Positions 17,888 through 25,152 of a DNA stretch of 64,000 nt are shown here, in pieces. Source of the DNA: Photobacterium jeanii (GTDB taxonomy: Bacteria; Pseudomonadota; Gammaproteobacteria; Enterobacterales; Vibrionaceae); the NCBI RefSeq assembly GCF_001650345.1, contig NZ_LVHF01000017.1:59810-123809 (forward strand), written 5' to 3'. Below the pieces are notes generated by a model. That model was not told where the DNA came from. It did not search any database and was given only the letters and a program-made list of their open reading frames with translations. The translations under genes and the position numbers were made by a program. Within the stretch, counting starts at the first letter, position 1. Every line of letters begins with the position of its first letter.

Positions 17888-17907
17888 AGAAAAAAGACTT
17901 TCATACC

Positions 17908-18315
17908 ATGATGAATCCTGAAGGCCTAGGTGCCTACCAACAATCTCAGAACCATGCGCAAGCAGCATCGGCGAGTCCACACCGTTTGATCCAGATGTTA
18001 CTGGAAGGTTTGCTCGATAACCTAAGCCGTGCTCGTGGTTACATGGAGCGCGGTCAAATTGCCGATAAAGGCATGACGATCACTAAGTGTCTCGACATTT
18101 TAAACGGCTTGAGCTCGGTACTGGATGAGCAAAAAGGCGGTGATGTGACGCAAGAGCTGTTCCGTCTTTATGATTACTGCGGTCGTCGTTTGTTTGAAGC
18201 CAACATTCAAAATGACGTGGCCGCCATTGACGAAGTGAGTCACTTGATCCGTGAAATTCTCGAGGGCTGGGTTGTACTGAAGCCTGATCGTGTTCAAGTT
18301 GCGAATGAAGATTGA
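17908..18315 (+). CDS. fliS: Flagellin export chaperone FliS
   Basis: FliS binds flagellin in the cytoplasm and prevents early polymerisation. The 135-residue protein starts MMNPEGLGAYQQSQNHAQAA and has the family motif SASPHRLIQMLLEGLLDNLS followed by four helices (RGYMERGQI, ITKCLDILNGL). Length and order after fliD are typical. Its stop overlaps the next gene by 11 bases. Confidence 0.94.
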   Translation: MMNPEGLGAYQQSQNHAQAASASPHRLIQMLLEGLLDNLSRARGYMERGQIADKGMTITKCLDILNGLSSVLDEQKGGDVTQELFRLYDYCGRRLFEANIQNDVAAIDEVSHLIREILEGWVVLKPDRVQVANED

Positions 18316-18592
18316 GCAGCAACTTGATGGTCTGTTAGCACGTTTTCAACAGGCACTCGCCGCGGATGACTGGGATCAGTTGTCCGCTCTCGATCAAAAA
18401 TTACAACAGGCAATTCCTAAGCTACGACAAGCATCCGAAAGTGCAGGTGTAAAACAGAAACTGGCGCAATTGAACCAGTTTTACAGCCAGATGATTGCGC
18501 GTGGTGAAGACAAAAAAGCCGAGATAAAACAACAAATCCAACAACAACAAACCAATAACGAAGGTATGCAGGCTTACCTGCAAAACCGCTGA
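18305..18592 (+). CDS. fliT: Small FliT-like flagellar chaperone (LafD position)
   Basis: A 95-residue helical protein rich in Gln and Lys (MKIEQQLDGLLARFQQALAA). FliT is a chaperone of the FliD cap protein and is poorly conserved, so the assignment rests mainly on size, helical character and position between fliS and fliK. The ATG at 18305 overlaps fliS; a GTG at 18290 would add five residues. The polyglutamine-rich tail (QQQQTNNEGMQAYLQNR) is unremarkable for the family. Confidence 0.75.
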   Translation: MKIEQQLDGLLARFQQALAADDWDQLSALDQKLQQAIPKLRQASESAGVKQKLAQLNQFYSQMIARGEDKKAEIKQQIQQQQTNNEGMQAYLQNR

Positions 18593-18600
18593 GATACTCC

Positions 18601-19773
18601 ATGCAAGCGATAGCGAATTCAATTAATACGTTCAGTGCCAACAATGATGCTACTAAAGCCAACCCTGCCGTGAAGAAAAGTAATTCACTGGGTGAGCCGA
18701 TGGGGTTTCAGCAGTTTGAGCAGAAATTAGATCGTGCTGATACCTCGAAAGATGATCAATTAGACACGACTGAACAAGAGAACGTAATGAATTCGCCAAT
18801 CACGGCGGAAGGGCAAGCTCAGCCTGTGGTCTCTGATACTTATCTTGCGCAGCTAAAGCGCATGATGGGTGGTCAGGCGGGTTCGCCAGAAAAAACTGCA
18901 GGTGATGTTGCTCTGAATGCGATTGAGGGTAAAGCCAATCCGCAATCTGAGCTTAAAGGTCAAGCGCTACTGGCTGCTTTGACTCAACAAGCACAGCTGC
19001 AAGGCGATCAGCAAAAATTCGGACAACACATCGTGCCTGCAGCCAATCAAGCCGCGGCAGATAGTCGTCTTGAAGCGGGTAAGTTGGAGCCTGAACAAGT
19101 GTTGCAACAGCTGCTGGCGAATAAAAAGTTGGATGGCAATAAAAGTGCTGATCTGATGCCAGCCATTCAGCAATTAATGGAAAGCGGTAAGTTAGAGGGA
19201 CAAATGCCTGCATTAGAGCGTTTGATTGCCGCCAACCAAGCCCATAGCCAAGGTCTGCACGCATCGGTGACCCCGAGCTTCCAGCACTTAAGTGCGAGTA
19301 GTACAGAGCAAGCGGCAAAAATGGCAGCTCAGCAGTTTCATGCCAGTGTGGATATCAGTGAACCTGAGTGGGGACGTGACCTAGTTGAACAGCTTCGTTC
19401 GCGTATTCAATTCAGTAAAGCCGATCACCTTCAGCAAGCGCATGTACGCCTTGACCCACCAGAGCTCGGTAAGTTGGATATCAACTTGCGTATGGATGGT
19501 GACAAGGTGTCGGTCCACTTTACCGCTGCTCACCCACAGCTACGTGAAGCCTTGATGGCAAATGCCGAGCGTTTGCGCATGGACTTCGATGGTAGTCAGC
19601 TGCAATTGGGTGATGTATCGGTATCGAGTGGGCAGCAGCAAGGTCAGCATTCACGAGGTTCACACGGGAATGAAGAAGAAGTGATTGCTGCTAATCAAAC
19701 TGTGATTACACAGGCGGGAAATCACCATCATAAGGCACAAGCGGATGCCAGCCGTTTTGAGTCTGTAGTTTAA
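18601..19773 (+). CDS. fliK: Flagellar hook-length control protein FliK
   Basis: FliK measures hook length and switches export from hook to filament proteins. The 390-residue protein has a long, low-complexity Gln/Ala/Lys-rich N-terminal part and a C-terminal Flg_hook domain with HVRLDPPELGKLDINLRMDG and VSVHFTAAHPQLREALMANA. These C-terminal motifs are characteristic. It follows fliT by eight bases and precedes fliL. In lateral nomenclature this is lafE. Confidence 0.92.
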   Translation: MQAIANSINTFSANNDATKANPAVKKSNSLGEPMGFQQFEQKLDRADTSKDDQLDTTEQENVMNSPITAEGQAQPVVSDTYLAQLKRMMGGQAGSPEKTAGDVALNAIEGKANPQSELKGQALLAALTQQAQLQGDQQKFGQHIVPAANQAAADSRLEAGKLEPEQVLQQLLANKKLDGNKSADLMPAIQQLMESGKLEGQMPALERLIAANQAHSQGLHASVTPSFQHLSASSTEQAAKMAAQQFHASVDISEPEWGRDLVEQLRSRIQFSKADHLQQAHVRLDPPELGKLDINLRMDGDKVSVHFTAAHPQLREALMANAERLRMDFDGSQLQLGDVSVSSGQQQGQHSRGSHGNEEEVIAANQTVITQAGNHHHKAQADASRFESVV

Positions 19774-19793
19774 GTTTTAGTGATACCAAGAAA

Positions 19794-20276
19794 ATGACAG
19801 AAGAAGTACAACAACAAAAATCAAAATTACCGCTAATCCTAGCAGCAGGGGCACTGGTTCTTGCTGCCGCAGGTGGCGGTTGGTGGTATCTCGAACAACA
19901 AAAAGCGGTTCAAGTTGAGATGACCGCTGAAAGTGTGGTGCCAACTAAAGCGCTTGTGAAAAAGCCCGTATTTTTGCCACTCACTAAATTTGTGTTGAGT
20001 GTTAAGGGCGATGATCGCTTGCATTATTTGATGCTGGAACTGTCGATCATGAGTTACCAAGAGGCCAGCCTAAAAGAGCTGGAAGATTACATGCCTGTGA
20101 TCCGTAATGCGGTGATCACTAAGCTTAGCGAGAAACATTATAAGGATCTGGCTGAGCAAGGTTCTATTGCCACTCTGCAAACTGAATTGCGTCAGCATTT
20201 GGTGTCAGTAATGAGTGAAATGAGTTCAACCAATGGCATTGATAAAGTGCTGATCACTAAGATGGTTGTTCAATAA
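19794..20276 (+). CDS. fliL: Flagellar basal body-associated protein FliL
   Basis: FliL is an inner-membrane protein around the stator. The 160-residue protein has a short cytoplasmic start, one membrane segment (LPLILAAGALVLAAAGGGWWYL, residues about 12-33) and a periplasmic stomatin-like part (LTKFVLSVKGDDRLHYLMLE, VIRNAVITKLSEKHYKDL). The end VLITKMVVQ is typical. It precedes fliA by nine bases and is lafF by position. Confidence 0.92.
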   Translation: MTEEVQQQKSKLPLILAAGALVLAAAGGGWWYLEQQKAVQVEMTAESVVPTKALVKKPVFLPLTKFVLSVKGDDRLHYLMLELSIMSYQEASLKELEDYMPVIRNAVITKLSEKHYKDLAEQGSIATLQTELRQHLVSVMSEMSSTNGIDKVLITKMVVQ

Positions 20277-20285
20277 GGAGTGGAC

Positions 20286-21038
20286 ATGCACAGTGCCGCC
20301 ATGGTCGACCCGCAAGGGGTGAATGCCTACCAACAACATCAGCAGTTTGGTCAGCAGGCGCGTGAACAACGCTTGCTTAGCAAGTATGCCGTTTTGGTGC
20401 GCCGTGTGGTGCGTCATATGACACCGCAGGTCAATGCCGTGATTTCCAGTGAAGACATGGAGCAAATTGGCTTGATGGCACTGCTGGATGTGATCCGTCG
20501 TTACCAAGATGAGAGCGATGAAGCCTTAGAGCGCCTCGCCGCCCAGCGTATTCGTGGTGCGATTCTTGATGAGTTGCGCCGCATGGACTGGCGTTCACGT
20601 CGCTATCGTCAACGCAGTTATGAACTGCGCGATGCTGAGCGTCAAATGAGTCGCCGTTTAGGGCGTGAGCCAACCAATGCGGAATTGGCTGCGGAGCTCG
20701 ATCTCGATTTAAACGAAGTGCATCGTCGCCGTGTTGATGTTCAAGCGGAAAGTCTTGGTAGTTTTGAAGGTTTACAGGAAGAAGGCGAACAGTTCTTCGG
20801 GTTGAGCTTTCAATGTCAGGCGCACGAAAAGGCACTGTTGCAGCAAGCCATGCGTCAAGCGCTCAGTCGTTTGACCGAACGCGAACAGCTGATGCTCACT
20901 TTTTACTATGAGCATGAAATGAATTTAAAAGAAATCGCACTGGTTTTTGAATTAACAGAAGCCCGTGTTAGCCAAATTCACAAGAAAGCCTTAAAAACAC
21001 TACAAAGCATGCTAGTGGATTGGCGAGAGTCGGTATAG
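20286..21038 (+). CDS. fliA: Flagellar sigma factor FliA (lateral sigma-28, LafS)
   Basis: FliA directs RNA polymerase to flagellin and other late genes. The 250-residue protein has region 2 (IRGAILDELRRMDWRSRRYR), region 3 (LGREPTNAELAAELDLDLNE) and a region 4 helix-turn-helix (NLKEIALVFELTEARVSQIH). The start is placed at the ATG at 20286 because AAGGAG ends five bases upstream; the GTG at 20280 lies inside that site. The order fliL-fliA-motA-motB is the lateral arrangement; in polar clusters fliA is beside flhF and flhG. Confidence 0.95.
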   Translation: MHSAAMVDPQGVNAYQQHQQFGQQAREQRLLSKYAVLVRRVVRHMTPQVNAVISSEDMEQIGLMALLDVIRRYQDESDEALERLAAQRIRGAILDELRRMDWRSRRYRQRSYELRDAERQMSRRLGREPTNAELAAELDLDLNEVHRRRVDVQAESLGSFEGLQEEGEQFFGLSFQCQAHEKALLQQAMRQALSRLTEREQLMLTFYYEHEMNLKEIALVFELTEARVSQIHKKALKTLQSMLVDWRESV

Positions 21039-21051
21039 CGGAGTATCACCC

Positions 21052-21900
21052 ATGCAAATGATTATTGGTTTTGTCATCGTATTTGGTAGCGTTGTTGGTG
21101 GCTACTTGATGGCAACAGGTAAATTAGCCGCCTTGTGGCAGCCTGCGGAAATTATCATCATCATTGGTGCTGCTGTTGGTGCGATGGTGATCTCGAACCC
21201 AAGCTACGTCCTAAAAAACATTATGACTCGCATCAAAATGTTAATGGGTAAGGGCTACAGCGATGACTATTACAAATCAGTATTAGCGCTGATGTTTGAG
21301 TTGCTGGAAACGATTCGTAAAGACGGGATCAAGAAACTGGATGATCACATTGAAAATCCGGAAAGCAGTGACATTTTCAAAAAGTACCCAGAAGTTGCCC
21401 AGTCGAATGTGTTAGTAAGCTTTATTACCGATAACCTGCGCATGATGGCGATGGGTAAAATGAACCATCACGATCTCGAAGCGGTGTTAGAAATGGAACT
21501 TCACACCCTAGAAGAAGACTTACTGCGACCATCAAAAGCGATGGGCAAAGTGGGTGAAGCAATGCCGGGCTTTGGTATCGTCGCGGCGGTATTGGGTATC
21601 GTGGTAACCATGCAGAACATCGGTGGTCCACTGACTTTGATCGGTGTAAAAGTTGCGGCGGCACTGGTAGGTACCTTTATCGGTGTATTGATGGCTTACG
21701 GTGTGTGTGAGCCAATTGCAGCCGGTATCGCTGGCTTGGTGAAAAAAGAAATGATGGCGCTAAACATGACAGCTGCAATCTTGGTGGCGCAGGTACAAGG
21801 TAAACCTACCCTGTTAGCACTGGATGCGGGTCGTAAAGTATTGCATAGCGAATACAAACCGTCGTTCGCCGAGATGGAATCTTGGGTGACCGGAGATTGA
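21052..21900 (+). CDS. motA: Flagellar stator protein MotA (LafT)
   Basis: MotA forms the proton channel and torque generator with MotB. The 282-residue protein has four membrane segments (first at residues about 1-20, second at about 31-50, then LTLIGVKVAAALVGTFIGVL region) with a long cytoplasmic loop. The motif RPSKAMGKVGEAMPGFGIVA contains the conserved GEAMPGFG with the functional proline. The end of the protein and the tight spacing to motB (four bases) fit an operon pair. Confidence 0.95.
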   Translation: MQMIIGFVIVFGSVVGGYLMATGKLAALWQPAEIIIIIGAAVGAMVISNPSYVLKNIMTRIKMLMGKGYSDDYYKSVLALMFELLETIRKDGIKKLDDHIENPESSDIFKKYPEVAQSNVLVSFITDNLRMMAMGKMNHHDLEAVLEMELHTLEEDLLRPSKAMGKVGEAMPGFGIVAAVLGIVVTMQNIGGPLTLIGVKVAAALVGTFIGVLMAYGVCEPIAAGIAGLVKKEMMALNMTAAILVAQVQGKPTLLALDAGRKVLHSEYKPSFAEMESWVTGD

Positions 21901-21904
21901 TGAA

Positions 21905-22906
21905 ATGAGTAAAGAACCTCATATTATCATTGTTAAAAAGAAACAGCGTGGTCACCACGATGAGCACCACGGTGGAGCATGGAAAGTGGCCTTCGCCGAC
22001 TTTGCGATTGCGATGATGGCGTTTTTTATGGTGTTGTGGATCATGGAAATCGCTTCGCAAGAAGAGCGGGAAGAGATCCAATATCGCCTGCAAAATAGCA
22101 GTGTGTTCGACAATATGGAGAACGTATTCGATATCTCCAATAGCCCGTTTCCGATTGATTTTGGTGGTCAAGCATCTCCGTTTGAAAACCCGGTACAGTC
22201 GAAGTTGAGTGGTAACAATAAGTTGGATGTCTCGCTTCACCAGCAAATTCCAGAAGGCACTGAAGGTGCTAATGCTGGGCGTGGTAAAGAGTTGAACTCC
22301 ATGCTGGCAGGAAAACACTTATCAACCGCTCAGCTGATGATGTTGGCAACCGAGCTGGAATCGGTGGCGGAAGCCTTATCAGCATCTGAAAATGTGGTGA
22401 TGGAAATTGTGCCGCAAGGGTTGCGCATTTTGATCCAAGATAGCAACCGCCACTTTATGTTTGAGCGTAGTAGCTCAAATATGACGCCATTTTTTGAAGA
22501 TATGCTATACAATCTGGCACCGCTGCTTGGTCAGATCAAAAACCGAATGGTGATCAGTGGTCATACCGATGTCACCAAGTTCTACTCTGAGAATTACTCG
22601 AACTGGGAGCTATCGGGAGAACGTGCCCTTAAAGCGCGTCAGACATTAGTCAACTCTGGCTTACCTGCGGGTAATGTATTGCAGGTGGCTGCAATGGCAG
22701 AACGGATGTTGGTTAATGAAGATGATCCTAAAAGCGGTAAAAATCGTCGGATAGAAATGATGATTTTGACCAAAGAAGCAGACCAACAGCTGGCCTTGCT
22801 GTTCGGTCATGGACACGCAATCACGGATGGCCCGGCGATTCAGAAAGCACGGCATTTTGCCGAAGCCAATCAGCCGGTCAGTCGTTTGGATGTGATGACC
22901 AATTAA
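21905..22906 (+). CDS. motB: Flagellar stator protein MotB (LafU)
   Basis: MotB anchors the stator to peptidoglycan and carries the ion-binding aspartate. The 333-residue protein begins with a basic tail, then one membrane segment (AFADFAIAMMAFFMVLWIME) with Asp32 in the place of the E. coli MotB proton-binding Asp. The C-terminal OmpA-like domain has MVISGHTDVTKFYSENYSNW and DDPKSGKNRRIEMMI, the peptidoglycan-binding signature. A proton rather than sodium drive is inferred from the MotB-like segment. Confidence 0.95.
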   Translation: MSKEPHIIIVKKKQRGHHDEHHGGAWKVAFADFAIAMMAFFMVLWIMEIASQEEREEIQYRLQNSSVFDNMENVFDISNSPFPIDFGGQASPFENPVQSKLSGNNKLDVSLHQQIPEGTEGANAGRGKELNSMLAGKHLSTAQLMMLATELESVAEALSASENVVMEIVPQGLRILIQDSNRHFMFERSSSNMTPFFEDMLYNLAPLLGQIKNRMVISGHTDVTKFYSENYSNWELSGERALKARQTLVNSGLPAGNVLQVAAMAERMLVNEDDPKSGKNRRIEMMILTKEADQQLALLFGHGHAITDGPAIQKARHFAEANQPVSRLDVMTN

Positions 22907-22961
22907 CGATTGTAGAAGAGATGAGCACATTGTCACCAAGATAAGTGCTTGATTAAATTGA

Positions 22962-22992
22962 AAGCCGAAGATGAGCCTATCGTCTTCGGCTT
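22962..22992 (+). terminator. Terminator after motB
   Basis: AAGCCGAAGA pairs perfectly with TCTTCGGCTT around an 11-base loop; the T run is weak (TTCTCTGTTTG). It closes the fliD operon 41 bases before parM. Confidence 0.65.
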
Positions 22993-23032
22993 CTCTGTTT
23001 GTTATTGATAAGAAAATTTTGCGAGTAAAAAT

Positions 23033-24079
23033 ATGACAGTTTCTGCGTTTACCTTTGCGGTTGATGATGGCTCTACCAATGTGAAAGTGAGCTGGATTGA
23101 AAATAGCCAACTGAAAACCATCATCTCGCCAAACTCATTCCGTAAGGATTGGAAGAGTGCAGCACTTCGTCGTGACAAAAAAGTGTACAACTACACAATC
23201 GGTACGACTAAGTACACTTACGATGCGACTTCTGACAAGGCGCTAGAAACCACGCATGTTGATTACCAATACGATGATTTAAACCTACTAGGTGTTCACC
23301 ATGCTTTGCTACAAACAAGCATTGAACCGTGTCCTGTACGTCTAGTGGTAACTCTACCTATCACTGAGTTCTACAACGCAGAAGACTGTCAGCGTAACGA
23401 AGAGAACATCGAGAAGAAACGCCAAAACCTAATGCGTGAAATCAACCTTAACAAGGGTGACTTGTTTGAAGTGGTTGATGTTGTTGTGATGCCAGAAAGT
23501 GTACCTGCAGTGCTGTCGACGCTAATGAACTCAAGCTGCAACGAATACACGCGTTCACTGGTTGTTGACTGTGGCGGTACAACCCTAGATATGGGTGTGG
23601 TTGTGGGCGAGTTTGATGATGTGTCTGCAGTTTACGGTAACAAAGAAATTGGCGTGTCTATGGTGACAGACGCTGCACGTAAAGCGCTTGCCGCTGCGGA
23701 TAGTGACGCGAGCTACCTAGTAGCGAACGAGCTAATCAAACGTCGTTACGATATGGAATTTGTGCGTGAAGTCGTGAACGACGAATCTCAGATCGAAACT
23801 ATCCTGACTAAGATCGAAAACAAGATCCATGAGCTGGGTTCGGCTGTGGCTTACGAAGCCAAGAAATTTGCTAAGAATCCAAACCGCGTTTACATCGTGG
23901 GTGGTGGTGCATCATTGATCGCACCGGCACTAAAAGAAGCGTACGCAACGCTTGGCGATCGTGTTGTGTTAGTGAGCGATGCACAGTCTGCATTAGCGCG
24001 TGAACTTTGCATGTACCACTCAGATCTTGATGAGCTAGAAGTAGCGCCTGAATCACTAATCGAGGTTGAGGATGAGTAA
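23033..24079 (+). CDS. ParM/StbA family actin-like ATPase (plasmid R1 ParM type)
   Basis: ParM forms dynamic actin-like filaments that push plasmid copies apart when capped by ParR bound to parC. The 348-residue protein has the phosphate-1 motif VDDGSTNVK at residues 10-18, SPNSF, VHHALLQ, VVTLPITEFYN, ENIEKKRQNL, MPESVPA, the phosphate-2 motif DCGGTTLDMG and adenosine motif VGGGASLI, in the same order as I recall for R1 ParM. It ends with an acidic tail (ESLIEVEDE). It overlaps the next gene by eight bases. It lies on what appears to be a main chromosome and no centromere repeat array is visible nearby, so the role may not be plasmid partition. The position after motB is separated by a terminator. 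Confidence 0.88.
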   Translation: MTVSAFTFAVDDGSTNVKVSWIENSQLKTIISPNSFRKDWKSAALRRDKKVYNYTIGTTKYTYDATSDKALETTHVDYQYDDLNLLGVHHALLQTSIEPCPVRLVVTLPITEFYNAEDCQRNEENIEKKRQNLMREINLNKGDLFEVVDVVVMPESVPAVLSTLMNSSCNEYTRSLVVDCGGTTLDMGVVVGEFDDVSAVYGNKEIGVSMVTDAARKALAAADSDASYLVANELIKRRYDMEFVREVVNDESQIETILTKIENKIHELGSAVAYEAKKFAKNPNRVYIVGGGASLIAPALKEAYATLGDRVVLVSDAQSALARELCMYHSDLDELEVAPESLIEVEDE

Positions 24080-25028
24080 CCAATTAAAACGGGTTAACTA
24101 TTCCATCTACCTTGACTTAGTCAATTCTCAGTCCGACCGCTTTGCGGTCGGGGTGATCCAAAAATGGGTAGATGAGCGCAAGCAGCTAGTAGAAAACCCA
24201 TCGGATGCGATGGCGTTACACTCGAGCTTGCACATGCACAAGACCATTTACTTGGCGGGTATGTACATGTACTTGCTAAGCCCGGTATTGAGCCAAAAGC
24301 TGGTTGATAACCTTGGCAGAGACACCATTGATGTTGACACGCTACGTCGTCAACTTGAAGTGTGTGGTTTCCAATTTGAAGCCCAGCCAAGCAGTGAGGC
24401 AAATGCATTACCTGAGCAGCTAGCAACGCAGCTGTCTGCTGAAATTGCGCAGCATCTGGCAAGCCAACGAGTGCCTGTGGATCTGTCGTCGGTCAATCAA
24501 GGCTTGGCACAGTTGCAACAAGCCGTGAGTGCATTGGCTCAAGCTGAAGCTCCTGCGATGCCAACCGCGTTGGACTTGTCGGAAAGTAGCTTGATGTCGC
24601 TGACACAAACCATGCAGGCGCAAGGTCAGCCACTACAAGCACAGCTTATGCAGCTGGAAGCGCGCATGGCAGAGCAAGGCTGTAGCAGCGCTCAAGCGAC
24701 CGAGCTGATGCAGACTTTGGTTGAACAGCAAAACCAAGCGCTTGCTGAACAAACTCAGCACCTCGAAGAGATCAAAGCGTTGTTGGTTGAGCAGCAACAG
24801 GCGCTGCAACAAACGCCACAACCAGCTGAAGCCGTGCAGTCTGAGCAAACCAGCAAAGAGCTTGCCGAGCTTAAAGCAATGCTAAAAGCGCAAAGCCAGA
24901 TGATCCGCAACTTATCCTTGGGTAGCGCAGCGCCTGCGAGTGCTGCTGAGCAACCTGAATCGGATGAAGCTGCCTTGTCACAGCGCATTGCAAGCGTGCA
25001 GAAAGTGAAGAAGAAAGGCTTGTTCTAA
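24072..25028 (+). CDS. ParR-like adaptor with long Q/A-rich C-terminal helix
   Basis: This 318-residue protein overlaps parM by eight bases and is certainly co-translated with it (GAGG before ATG at 24072). Residues about 5-85 (RVNYSIYLDLVNSQSDRFAV, then HMHKTIYLAGMYMYLLSPVL) have the strand-helix-helix pattern of a ParR ribbon-helix-helix DNA-binding domain. Residues about 100-280 are Gln, Ala and Leu rich with heptads, likely a coiled coil. The protein ends with a basic VQKVKKKGLF motif. Classical ParR is near 120 residues, so the extra ~200 residues are unusual. The DNA-binding assignment is inference from pattern and context. Confidence 0.65.
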   Translation: MSNQLKRVNYSIYLDLVNSQSDRFAVGVIQKWVDERKQLVENPSDAMALHSSLHMHKTIYLAGMYMYLLSPVLSQKLVDNLGRDTIDVDTLRRQLEVCGFQFEAQPSSEANALPEQLATQLSAEIAQHLASQRVPVDLSSVNQGLAQLQQAVSALAQAEAPAMPTALDLSESSLMSLTQTMQAQGQPLQAQLMQLEARMAEQGCSSAQATELMQTLVEQQNQALAEQTQHLEEIKALLVEQQQALQQTPQPAEAVQSEQTSKELAELKAMLKAQSQMIRNLSLGSAAPASAAEQPESDEAALSQRIASVQKVKKKGLF

Positions 25029-25152
25029 TTTCGGTTTCATTTTTAGTTTGCAACAAGGATCCTTCTTGCTGAACTGTGATCCCCCTGATTGAGTGTCAAT
25101 GATCCGCTCGTTACCATGAGTTAACGGATAATTAACACGGTTAGGGGTGTTC

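Noticed and set aside
25029..25152. parC-like centromere after the ParR-like gene
   Set aside because: Only scattered GATCC words occur; no ordered repeat array. The same holds for 22907-23032.
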